Source: Solirubrobacterales bacterium (lineage in GTDB: Bacteria > Actinomycetota > Thermoleophilia > Solirubrobacterales > Solirubrobacteraceae). Taken from it: 16,804 bases of DNA. Numbering within the stretch: position 1 is the first letter of the stretch; the number at the start of each line of letters is the position of its first letter. The notes under the pieces were generated by a model. The model was not told the DNA's origin. It made no database searches and worked only from the letters and a program-made list of their open reading frames with translations. Shown one piece after another: positions 1 through 6,234 of the stretch. The DNA lies in contig JACCYI010000243.1 of the NCBI GenBank assembly GCA_013696535.1, forward strand, positions 1 through 16,804, read 5' to 3'. A program made the translations under genes and the position numbers.

Positions 1-2
1 CG

Positions 3-683
3 CCCGTGCTCCTCGACGAGGCCGTCGCAGAGACGGGCGGGTTCATCTGTGGAGCCAACGCCCCCGACATGCACCTGCGTGGGGTGCAGCCCGGGCGCGA
101 CTTCGCCTTCGACCGGGGTGACGTCCGGACGGTCGAGTCGGGTGACACGGTGAACGGGCATCTGGTCCGGATCGAGCCCGCGATCGAAGTCGGCAACATC
201 TTCAAGCTCGGCACCCGCTTCTCCGAGCCGCTCGGCGCGTCCTACCTCGACGAGCAGGGCAAGCCCCAGCTCGTCTGGATGGGGTGCTATGGGATCGGCC
301 CGGCGCGGATCGCCGCCGCCGCAGTCGAGCAGTCAGCTGACGATCACGGCATCGCCTGGCCGCGCGCGCTCGCCCCGTTCGACGTCGAGCTGGTCGGCCT
401 CGGGAAGGCGGGGACCGAGGAGCGGGCCCTGGCCGACCGCCTGTATTCAGAGCTCTCAGAGGCCGGCCTCGACGTCCTCTTCGACGACCGCGACGCTGCG
501 GGTCCGGGCGAGAAGTTCGCCGACGCCGAGCTGCTCGGCTGTCCTCTCCGGATCACGATCGGGCGCCGGACCCTGAGCGCCGGGGAGCTCGAAGTCCAGG
601 TTCGCCGCGGCCTCCAATCGCAATCTCTGCCACTTCAGGGTGCGGCCGAAGCCGTGGTTGGGCTGTGGCGGGAGCTCCCGTAG
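3..683 (+). CDS. proS: Prolyl-tRNA synthetase, C-terminal part (5' truncated by window edge)
   Basis: Charges tRNA-Pro with proline in the cytoplasm. The reading frame is already open at the left edge, so only the last 226 residues are visible and the first GTG (6) is an internal valine. The bacterial-type class II core shows in GNIFKLGTRFSEPLGASYLD followed by GCYGIGPARI, where motif 3 lies (an ATP-binding arginine in the Pro enzyme family). The HGTP anticodon-binding domain follows, from about PFDVELVGLG through the GEKFADAELLGCPLRITIG stretch to the TAG stop. The GNIFKLGT segment is preceded by sequence consistent with the bacterial editing-domain insertion. The next gene starts 19 bp inside the 3' end, so the two are probably co-transcribed. 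Identification is by family sequence recognition and is secure; the gene start is outside the window. Confidence 0.95.
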   Translation, partial: PVLLDEAVAETGGFICGANAPDMHLRGVQPGRDFAFDRGDVRTVESGDTVNGHLVRIEPAIEVGNIFKLGTRFSEPLGASYLDEQGKPQLVWMGCYGIGPARIAAAAVEQSADDHGIAWPRALAPFDVELVGLGKAGTEERALADRLYSELSEAGLDVLFDDRDAAGPGEKFADAELLGCPLRITIGRRTLSAGELEVQVRRGLQSQSLPLQGAAEAVVGLWRELP

Positions 684-1384
684 GCCGCGAGCCGCTTCCG
701 AGCGCCTTCGCGCCGGGACAGACCCCGCGCGAGCGCGCCGAGGCGGGAGCCGAGCGGGCGCGGCTCACCTTTCGCAGACTCTCGGGCCTGGACCGCTCGG
801 GCCCTCCGCCGCCAGAGACCCTCGCGGGCCAGCCCCTGAATCCCTGGACGATCCCCAACGCGATCGGGTTCGTCCGGCTCGGGGCCATTCCGGCCTTCCT
901 CATCTCGGCCCTTCGCTCACCCGGTGGTCGTGGGCGAAAGCCTGCGGCCCTGTACGCGGTCATCGCGTGGAGCGACTACGCGGACGGAATCGCCGCACGG
1001 GTGACCGGACAGTACTCACGGCTGGGAACACTGCTGGACCCGCTCGTCGACCGCCTTCTGGTCATCTCGGGCGTCACGGTCTGCTGGCGTTTCAAGCTGC
1101 TGCCACGCACGGCGCTCGCCATGCTCGTCCTTCGCGAAGCGAGCATGCTCTGGCTTGCGCGCTGGGGTCTCGGGCGCGGGCTTGACATGACGGTGAACTG
1201 GTTCGGGCGAGCCGGCGTCTGGCCTGTCATGTCGGCACCGTTCTTCGCCATGATCGGCCACCGTCGCGTGGCGCTCAGCTGCCTGTACTCCGGGCTCCCG
1301 TTGATGCTGGCCGCCACTGCCCGCTACCTGCTCAACGCACGCGCCCAGCTTGCGCTCCGAACACCACCCTCAAGCTCAGGTTGA
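665..1384 (+). CDS. CDP-alcohol phosphatidyltransferase family membrane protein (PgsA-like)
   Basis: An integral membrane enzyme of phospholipid synthesis that transfers a phosphatidyl group from a CDP-linked lipid to an alcohol such as glycerol phosphate or inositol phosphate. The family signature DxxDGxxARx8GxxxDxxxD is complete: D104, D107, G108, A111, R112, G121, D125, D129. Just before it is the usual N-terminal motif WTIPNAIGFVRLGAIPAFLI (about 61-80). Several hydrophobic stretches follow to residue 230. The first 55 residues are polar and Pro/Arg-rich, with no clear counterpart in the family core. The start chosen is GTG 665, which overlaps proS by 19 bp without a convincing Shine-Dalgarno site, so the true start is uncertain. 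The family is secure; the acceptor alcohol (phosphatidylglycerol-phosphate, cardiolipin or another product) cannot be read from the sequence. Confidence 0.88.
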   Translation: MAGAPVGREPLPSAFAPGQTPRERAEAGAERARLTFRRLSGLDRSGPPPPETLAGQPLNPWTIPNAIGFVRLGAIPAFLISALRSPGGRGRKPAALYAVIAWSDYADGIAARVTGQYSRLGTLLDPLVDRLLVISGVTVCWRFKLLPRTALAMLVLREASMLWLARWGLGRGLDMTVNWFGRAGVWPVMSAPFFAMIGHRRVALSCLYSGLPLMLAATARYLLNARAQLALRTPPSSSG

Positions 1385-1410
1385 TCCCCCGGTGTCCTCG
1401 ATGCTATGCT
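1381..1410 (+). promoter_or_regulatory. Probable promoter of the RsiG-like gene
   Basis: TTGATC at 1381-1386 is separated by 18 nt from TATGCT at 1405-1410. The -10 is preceded by TGC, giving an extended -10 (TGCTATGCT). Transcription would begin near 1417, leaving a leader of about 44 nt. The leader carries AAGGAGAGG at 1440-1448, 12 nt before the first ATG. The -35 box overlaps the stop codon of the upstream gene. This suggests the anti-sigma gene can be transcribed apart from proS and the phosphatidyltransferase. Confidence 0.5.
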
Positions 1411-1460
1411 CGCGCCCGCCGCTTCAGGCGCCGTTTCGCAAGGAGAGGATCGCACTTCCC

Positions 1461-1721
1461 ATGATGGACACGTTCCCCGACCTGGGCTCGCTTTCAGACC
1501 AGGAGCTCAAGGACCTCATCGGGCAGCTCACCGACGAGGAGCAGGAGGTTTCTTACCGGCGGCGCATCCTTCACGGCAAGATCGACATCCTCCGTGCGGA
1601 GCTCGTCAATCGGCTGCGCAAGAAGCACGAAGGCGGCGAGGACGTCATCTCTGGAGCGGATGTGCAGCGGTTGACGGACATTCTGGCCGGCCGGGCCCAG
1701 AGCACGACCGAAGAGGCCTGA
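1461..1721 (+). CDS. rsiG: RsiG-like c-di-GMP-binding anti-sigma factor, single-motif form
   Basis: A small protein of 86 residues, predicted to be mostly helical. Residues 27-42 fit the RsiG c-di-GMP signature E-x3-S-x2-R-x3-Q-x3-D as E27, S31, R34, H38, D42, with His in the Gln position. The C-terminal helix (about 66-79, VQRLTDILAG) resembles the conserved tail of the family. In Streptomyces, RsiG has two such motifs and, armed with c-di-GMP, holds the sigma factor WhiG. Published work on deep-branching actinobacteria (Rubrobacter) describes short one-motif RsiGs that homodimerise to bind c-di-GMP and WhiG. This protein fits that second type in length and motif number. The start is ATG 1461 (or ATG 1464), supported by AAGGAGAGG at 1440-1448; the upstream in-frame extension to 1350 overlaps the previous gene and is not needed. 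No whiG-like gene lies in the window. The family call is good; target and ligand binding are inferred. Confidence 0.75.
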   Translation: MMDTFPDLGSLSDQELKDLIGQLTDEEQEVSYRRRILHGKIDILRAELVNRLRKKHEGGEDVISGADVQRLTDILAGRAQSTTEEA

Positions 1722-1743
1722 GAGTCCGGCGAGAGCTCAGCCT

Positions 1744-2211
1744 GTGGCTCGCCACTGCTCTGAATGCGGCGCCGTCCTGGTCGAGGGAGCCAAGTACTGC
1801 GCGAACTGCGGCGCGTTCGCCGGAGGCGAACCGCCAGGCGACGAGGCGACGACCGCCACCTACGTGATCGACGCCGACGGAGAGCTTCGGCCCGTCGACG
1901 TCGACCAGGTCGCCGCCGGCGGGGGGGCGCTCATCATCCGGTCGGGCGGTGGCCGCGTCGGCCAGTCGTTCCCCCTGACCGGCGTCCGCATGACCGTCGG
2001 CCGGTCGCCGGACGCCGGCGTCTTCCTCGACGACGTGACGGTCTCCCGCGACCACGCCGTGCTCGTTCAGCGCCACGGGGGTTGGTTCCTCGACGATTCC
2101 GGCTCGCTCAACGGAACTTACGTGAACCGGAAGCGCATCGAATCGCACCGGCTCGAGGATGGCGATGAGCTGCAGGTCGGCAAGTACAAGCTGACTTATC
2201 TGGCGCGATAG
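1744..2211 (+). CDS. Zinc-ribbon and FHA-domain protein (GarA-like position)
   Basis: A cytoplasmic phosphothreonine-binding adaptor of 155 residues. A zinc ribbon opens the protein, with cysteines C5, C8, C19 and C22 as two CxxC pairs. A linker (about 30-60) contains ATTATYVID, a threonine pair followed by hydrophobic residues that recalls the phosphorylated ETTSVF segment of mycobacterial GarA/Odhl. The FHA domain spans about 63-153, with the phosphate-binding landmarks GRSPDAGVFLDD, VSRDHA and SLNGTYVN. The start is GTG 1744, 22 nt after the RsiG-like gene, with only a weak ribosome site. Its stop TAG overlaps the GTG start of the next gene by one base. In mycobacteria and corynebacteria, garA/odhI is likewise followed by the ftsR MerR gene, which supports a GarA-related role. 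The zinc ribbon is not part of GarA, so orthology is not claimed. Confidence 0.85.
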   Translation: MARHCSECGAVLVEGAKYCANCGAFAGGEPPGDEATTATYVIDADGELRPVDVDQVAAGGGALIIRSGGGRVGQSFPLTGVRMTVGRSPDAGVFLDDVTVSRDHAVLVQRHGGWFLDDSGSLNGTYVNRKRIESHRLEDGDELQVGKYKLTYLAR

Positions 2212-3011
2212 TGGGCTCGTCGGTGCCGTCGGACTCCGGCGACGGAGCGGTACCCGCGGACGGACCGCCCATTCCCGAGGTCCCGCCGACCAGCGGACCC
2301 AAGTCGTTGACGATCGGTGCGGTCGTCAAGGGTCTGGCTGCGGAGTTCCCGGACATCTCCATTTCGAAGATCCGCTACCTCGAGGATCAGAAGCTGCTCG
2401 CCCCGCGGCGCACTCCGGGCGGCTACCGGCTCTACTCGGCGGGTGACGTGTCGAGGCTGCGGACCATCCTGCGACTCCAGCGCGACGAGTTCCTGCCGCT
2501 CCGCGTCATCCGCCAGGAGCTCGCCGCGGGCCGCACGGAGCCAGAGATCGCCTCGCCTGCGGCCTCCGCTCCGGTTCCCGCCGGGCGCGCAGGCGCCACC
2601 CTCCGCCGGGCATCCTTCTCCATCCGCGAATCGGGTGCCCTGTACTCGCTCGACGACGTCGTGGAGGAGACGGGTGCCGAGCGCAAGCTCGTGGCGGAGC
2701 TCGAGGAGTACGGCATCATCGCCGGGCAGAACCGCGCCGGGGTCCGTCACTACGACGAGACGGAGCGCGAGATCATCCGTGCCGTCGCCGAGCTCGCGCG
2801 GTACGGGGTGGCTGGGCGCAACCTGCGGGTGTTCCGTACCTCGGCTGACCGCGAGTCGCAGCTTCTGCAGCAGATCCTCGCCCCGGCATTGCGCTCCCGC
2901 AATCCGGAGCGGCGCCGAGAGGCGATCGAGGCGCTCGAGAACCTGGCGGCCGTCGCCTCCCACCTCAAGCATCTGCTGCTGGTGCGTGACCTGCGCCGGG
3001 TCGCCAAATGA
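2211..3011 (+). CDS. ftsR: FtsR-like MerR-family transcriptional regulator
   Basis: A DNA-binding regulator of 266 residues. After a disordered, proline-rich N-terminus (1-30) comes a MerR winged HTH at about 32-105. It carries the FtsR-type features FPDISISKIRYLEDQKL, TPGGYRLY and FLPLRVIRQEL. A second helical/winged module runs from about 143 (ALYSLDDVVEETGA) to 183 (VRHYDE). The C-terminal helical part (185-266) probably dimerises. No cysteine metal-sensor motif is visible. FtsR in Corynebacterium and its mycobacterial counterpart Rv1828 affect ftsZ expression and cell division, and the gene there also follows the FHA gene. The start is GTG 2211, sharing one base with the preceding stop (TAGTG). 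Its stop overlaps apt by four bases (ATGA). Calling it FtsR rests on domain similarity and synteny; the target promoter is not visible. Confidence 0.8.
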   Translation: MGSSVPSDSGDGAVPADGPPIPEVPPTSGPKSLTIGAVVKGLAAEFPDISISKIRYLEDQKLLAPRRTPGGYRLYSAGDVSRLRTILRLQRDEFLPLRVIRQELAAGRTEPEIASPAASAPVPAGRAGATLRRASFSIRESGALYSLDDVVEETGAERKLVAELEEYGIIAGQNRAGVRHYDETEREIIRAVAELARYGVAGRNLRVFRTSADRESQLLQQILAPALRSRNPERRREAIEALENLAAVASHLKHLLLVRDLRRVAK

Positions 3012-3532
3012 GCCCGGTCGATCTGCGGGCGCACATCCGTGACATCCCGGATTTCCCCACTCCTGGGATCCTCTTCAAGGACATAACGCCGCTGCTGCTC
3101 GATCCCGCGGCCCTCGACGCCGCCGTGAACGGCTTGGCCGACTGGGCGCGTGAGCGTGACGTCGAGTTCGTGGTGGCAGCCGAGGCACGCGGCTTCATCC
3201 TCGGCGCGGCCCTGGCGCGCGAACTCGGTGCCGGCTTCGTGCCCGCCCGCAAGCCCGGCAAGCTGCCCCACGACACGGTCTCCGCCGAGTACATCCTCGA
3301 GTACGGCGTCGACGCCCTCGAGATGCACCGCGACGCCATCGCCGATGGGGCGCGTGTCCTGATCCATGACGATCTGCTGGCCACGGGCGGCACCGCCCGC
3401 GCTCTCGCGGAACTCGTGGAGATGATCGGTGGCCGCGTCGTAGGTTGTGCGTTCCTGGTCGAGCTCAACGTGCTGGGCGGGCGATCGAAGCTGAAGGCCT
3501 TCGACGTCCACGCGCTCGTGGTGTACGACTAG
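3008..3532 (+). CDS. apt: Adenine phosphoribosyltransferase
   Basis: A purine salvage enzyme that makes AMP and pyrophosphate from adenine and PRPP in the cytoplasm. The 174 residues match the family's usual length. Family landmarks are IRDIPDFPTPGILFKDITPL near the N-terminus (10-29), AEARGFILGAAL (58-69), RKPGKLP (81-87), and the PRPP-binding loop VLIHDDLLATGGTA (117-130) with its acidic pair D121-D122. The start ATG overlaps the previous stop as ATGA, so translation is probably coupled to the MerR gene. No separate Shine-Dalgarno site is seen. The stop TAG at 3530-3532 is followed at once by GTG GTG, which opens a 28-codon frame. Confidence 0.95.
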   Translation: MSPVDLRAHIRDIPDFPTPGILFKDITPLLLDPAALDAAVNGLADWARERDVEFVVAAEARGFILGAALARELGAGFVPARKPGKLPHDTVSAEYILEYGVDALEMHRDAIADGARVLIHDDLLATGGTARALAELVEMIGGRVVGCAFLVELNVLGGRSKLKAFDVHALVVYD

Positions 3533-3619
3533 GTGGTGACCCGGCGCTCGCGGCAGCTGCGGGCCGAGATCGGCGATGTCTGGCGGCTGGCGGCCGGCTT
3601 GGCGGAGGATCATCAGTAG
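3533..3619 (+). CDS. Possible 28-codon micro-ORF between apt and the FAD oxidase gene
   Basis: Directly after the apt stop, a frame begins GTG GTG ACC and runs 28 codons to TAG 3617-3619. The product would start MVTRRSRQLRAEIGDVWRLA and end LAEDHQ: a basic start, then one amphipathic helix. It is in the same frame as apt, so it could also be a readthrough tail. Its stop shares one base with the GTG start of the next gene (TAGTG), the same junction as between the FHA and MerR genes. It carries the GGAGG site (3604-3608) that serves the next gene. It has no ribosome site of its own and no recognised family. It may be a coupling peptide or simply a gap without stops. Confidence 0.3.
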   Translation: MVTRRSRQLRAEIGDVWRLAAGLAEDHQ

Positions 3620-5244
3620 TGGGCCGGCGCGAGCAGAAGTTCTGGGGCTGGGGTGAGCCGGGGGCCGGCCCGCCGCTTCCCGAGGAGGTGGCGGGCTTCC
3701 TACGATCGGCGTTCGGCGTCGACGGGGATGTGGTGAATCGACCTGCGTCGCTCGAAGACGTCATCCTGCCCACCCGTGAGCTGGGCCACGGCGTCCGCAG
3801 GCGGATCGCCGGAATAGTGGGCGAAGCACACGTTCGCGATGACCGCCTCACGAGGATCCTGCGCGCAGCCGGCAAGTCGTACCTCGACCTGCTCAGCCAG
3901 CGGTCGGGGAGGCTGGAGACGGCGCCTGACGCGGTCGTCGCGCCCGGCAGCGCTCAAGAGGTCCAGGCAGTGCTGGAAGCCTGCTCTGCGGACGGCGTGG
4001 CCGTCGTGCCGTTCGGTGGCGGTACGAGCGTCGTGGGCGGCGTCGCGGCGCGGCGCGGCGCGGCGGACGGGGTGATCACACTGGATCTTGCACGCCTGGA
4101 TCGTGTCGTCTCGCTTGACGAGCGCTCGCGGACCGCGTGCTTTGATCCCGGCGTGCGGCTGCCCGAAGCCGACCGGGTCCTGGGCGCCCGCGGCTACGCT
4201 CTCGGCCACCATCCGCAGAGCTATGAGTGGGCAACGGTCGGGGGCTGCGTGGCCACCCGCTCCTCCGGCCAGGCCTCCACCGGCTTCGGACGTATCGACG
4301 AGAACGTGGTGGCTCTGCGCTGCGCCACCCCCGCGGGTGAGGTCTCGACCCTGCCGGTGCCCGCGAGTGCTGCCGGCCCGTCGCTGCGTGAGCTGCTCAC
4401 GGGCTCGGAGGGCACGCTCGGGGTCCTGACCGAGCTAACGCTCGAGGTCCGACCGGTCAGCGAGGCGCGCCGCTACGAGGGCTGGGTGCTCGAATCGTTT
4501 GCCGCGGGGGCCGACGTGCTCTGCGACCTGGCTCAGAGCGGCATCGCTCCCGATGTCGCTCGGCTCTCGGACGAGACCGAGACGGGGATGTCGCTCGCGC
4601 TCGCCGGGACGGGCTCGCTCAAGGCCCGCTCGGGCGTCTCCTTCCTGCGGGCTCGCGGCGCCCGAGAGGGCTGCCTGCTGATCGTGGGCTGGGAGGACGC
4701 GCCACAGGGGATCGGGCGTCGCCGAGCCTCGGCGGCACGCCGCCTGCGGGCGGCCCGAGGCCGCTACGTCGGTCGCGCCCCGGGCGAGGCCTGGCGTGCT
4801 GGGCGCTACGGCGCGCCGTATCTGCGCGACCATCTCCTCGACCGGGGAGTGCTCGTCGAGACGCTCGAGACCGCCACGACCTGGTCAAACCTCGAGCGCC
4901 TTCACCGCCTGGTCGGCCATGCATTGCGATCAGCGCTGGACACCCGATGTCTCGTGGCGTGCCACGTGTCGCACCTCTACGCTTCAGGAGCGTCACTCTA
5001 CTTCACCGTTCTCGCCCGCCAGGACACCTCCGAACCCGTCACGCAGTGGCTCCGGGCCAAGGAAGCCGCCTCACGGGCAATCATGGACGCCGGCGGCACG
5101 ATCACCCATCATCACGCGATCGGCCGCGATCACGCGTCCTACCTCCCCGGCGAGGTCGGTACGCTCGGAATCGACATGCTGCGCGCCGTCAAAGCGCAAT
5201 GCGATCCGATGGGGATCATGAACCCGGGCAAGCTCCTGCTCTGA
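3619..5244 (+). CDS. FAD-binding oxidase, alkyl-dihydroxyacetonephosphate synthase-like
   Basis: A flavoprotein of 541 residues of the VAO/PCMH fold, closest in pattern to alkyl-DHAP synthase (AGPS). AGPS swaps an acyl chain on dihydroxyacetone phosphate for a fatty alcohol to form the ether bond of ether lipids. Seen in order: KFWGWGEP (7-14), HVRDDRLTRILRAAGKSYLDLL (71-92), the FAD pyrophosphate loop PFGGGTSVVGG (131-141), SYEWATVGGCVATRSSGQAS (201-220), GSEGTLGVLT (262-271), HVSHLYASGASLYFTVLA (449-466, with a Tyr in the AGPS catalytic-Tyr region) and THHHAIGRDH (496-505). The triple His matches the AGPS active-site histidines. The C-terminus CDPMGIMNPGKLL is typical of the oxidase family. 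The start is GTG 3619, with GGAGG at 3604-3608, 10 nt upstream. A longer frame to 3445 would overlap apt and is rejected. The exact substrate is inferred; a related 2-hydroxyacid oxidase activity is the main alternative. Confidence 0.85.
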   Translation: MGRREQKFWGWGEPGAGPPLPEEVAGFLRSAFGVDGDVVNRPASLEDVILPTRELGHGVRRRIAGIVGEAHVRDDRLTRILRAAGKSYLDLLSQRSGRLETAPDAVVAPGSAQEVQAVLEACSADGVAVVPFGGGTSVVGGVAARRGAADGVITLDLARLDRVVSLDERSRTACFDPGVRLPEADRVLGARGYALGHHPQSYEWATVGGCVATRSSGQASTGFGRIDENVVALRCATPAGEVSTLPVPASAAGPSLRELLTGSEGTLGVLTELTLEVRPVSEARRYEGWVLESFAAGADVLCDLAQSGIAPDVARLSDETETGMSLALAGTGSLKARSGVSFLRARGAREGCLLIVGWEDAPQGIGRRRASAARRLRAARGRYVGRAPGEAWRAGRYGAPYLRDHLLDRGVLVETLETATTWSNLERLHRLVGHALRSALDTRCLVACHVSHLYASGASLYFTVLARQDTSEPVTQWLRAKEAASRAIMDAGGTITHHHAIGRDHASYLPGEVGTLGIDMLRAVKAQCDPMGIMNPGKLLL

Positions 5245-5252
5245 GCGGCAGC

Positions 5253-6170
5253 CTAGTCGCCGCCCTGTAGCCGCCTCAACGACCCGCGCAGGATCACCGC
5301 GGCGGGCTCCGCCCCCTTGTCGGTGGTCTCGAGGCTGACCACCAAACGGTCGTAGCGGGTGAGGGCTCGGGTGAACTTCGCCGGATCGATGTCCGGTGAC
5401 GGGCCCGAGAAGGCCAGCGTGCCGGCCGGCGCTCCCCGAGCGCCGCCGTCCTTGGCTTCAAAGCCGATCCGGAAGGCCTTCCGGCGTGCGTCGGTCAACC
5501 AGACGGCATAGGCCTCGCCCCGCCCGCTCGGCGCGACGTCACGCGCAACCACGACGATGCCGACCTGCCCGGCCTGGTTGGCATTGACCTGCATGAGCCC
5601 CTCGGCCTTTGAGTCGCCGACGGCGCGCAGCGGGATCTCGGCCAGCGATTGGGGCGAGGCGGTGGCGGTGGCGGTGGGCGCCGCGCTCGAAGCCGATCCC
5701 GTTCCGTCGTCGCGGTGCAGTAGCCATACCACGAGAGACGCGAGCAGCACGGTGCAGACGACGATGAGGATCGCGCCACCCATCCGGGAGGACCTCGCCG
5801 GAGGCTCGACCGCGGCGTCCGCTGGCTCGACGGGGGGAAGCTCAGGGAGGGGGCGACTGGCGACTGGCCGCAGTTCCTGCGCCACGTCGTTCGCCCAAGC
5901 TCGGGCGGTCGGCGAGCTCGAGAGCAGGGCGGCCGTTCCCGCGCGCTCGTCCTCGGGGAGCTGGCCGAGCAGGTAGTCGGTCATTCGGCCCCGCTCCTGC
6001 GCGCTCAGGTTGCTGTCGGTGCCGAGCCCGGCCACCCCCGCGTGGGCCCGCTGCCGTACCGCGTCGTCGGATATCCCGAGCAGACCGGCCAGATCTGAGT
6101 AGGACCGGTCCTGTTTGAGGATGAGCTCGACGACTGCGCGCTGATCGGGAGCGAGGGACTCGAGAGCCAT
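5253..6170 (-). CDS. Sigma region-4-like HTH / anti-sigma membrane protein (RskA-like C-terminal domain)
   Basis: A 305-residue predicted inner-membrane regulator with an unusual order of parts. Residues 1-47 look like a sigma-70 region 4 HTH (LAPDQRAVVELILKQ, then SYSDLAGLLGISDDAVRQRA). Residues 55-100 (LSAQERGRMTDYLLGQLPEDE, then SPTARAWANDV) resemble the helical anti-sigma segment without zinc ligands. A Pro-rich linker follows, then one membrane helix at about 131-151 (GGAILIVVCTVLLASLVVWL). The outer part (about 180-298), with AYAVWLTDARRKAFRIGF, is like the extracytoplasmic domain of anti-sigma-K factors (RskA). The start is ATG 6170, because the extension to 6236 enters the divergent thioesterase start. 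TACCCT lies 9 nt upstream. The gene converges on the FAD oxidase with 8 bp between stops. The domains are recognised by pattern; whether it binds DNA, a sigma factor or RNA polymerase is unknown. Confidence 0.7.
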   Translation of the reverse strand: MALESLAPDQRAVVELILKQDRSYSDLAGLLGISDDAVRQRAHAGVAGLGTDSNLSAQERGRMTDYLLGQLPEDERAGTAALLSSSPTARAWANDVAQELRPVASRPLPELPPVEPADAAVEPPARSSRMGGAILIVVCTVLLASLVVWLLHRDDGTGSASSAAPTATATASPQSLAEIPLRAVGDSKAEGLMQVNANQAGQVGIVVVARDVAPSGRGEAYAVWLTDARRKAFRIGFEAKDGGARGAPAGTLAFSGPSPDIDPAKFTRALTRYDRLVVSLETTDKGAEPAAVILRGSLRRLQGGD

Positions 6171-6179
6171 CGCGCTCGG

Positions 6180-6185
6180 AGGGTA
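6180..6185 (-). promoter_or_regulatory. Probable -10 element for the HTH/anti-sigma gene
   Basis: The minus strand reads TACCCT, ending 9 nt before the ATG at 6170. No Shine-Dalgarno site is present between them and no convincing -35 was found. Transcription would begin within about 3 nt of the start codon, giving a leaderless or nearly leaderless mRNA. Confidence 0.35.
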
Positions 6186-6220
6186 GTGAAGCCCTGCGGG
6201 CCCGGGTGCAGCTGCCCCAC

Positions 6221-6226
6221 TACGGT
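6221..6226 (+). promoter_or_regulatory. Probable -10 element for the thioesterase gene
   Basis: TACGGT ends 8 nt before ATG 6235. There is no purine-rich ribosome site in front of the gene, so a leaderless or near-leaderless mRNA is likely. The divergent gene starts at 6170, so both promoters share a 64-bp intergenic region. Confidence 0.4.
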
Positions 6227-6234
6227 ACGGTCGC

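Noticed and set aside
1350..1460. N-terminal extension of the RsiG-like protein
   Set aside because: It overlaps the phosphatidyltransferase gene and its own promoter; AAGGAGAGG precedes ATG 1461.
2196..3613. Long minus-strand open frames opposite the MerR and apt genes
   Set aside because: They are mirror frames of two well-recognised genes and have no domain signatures.
3445..3618. N-terminal extension of the FAD oxidase by 58 codons
   Set aside because: It would overlap apt and adds Arg/Gly-rich sequence. GTG 3619 has a GGAGG site and begins directly before the conserved KFWGWG segment.
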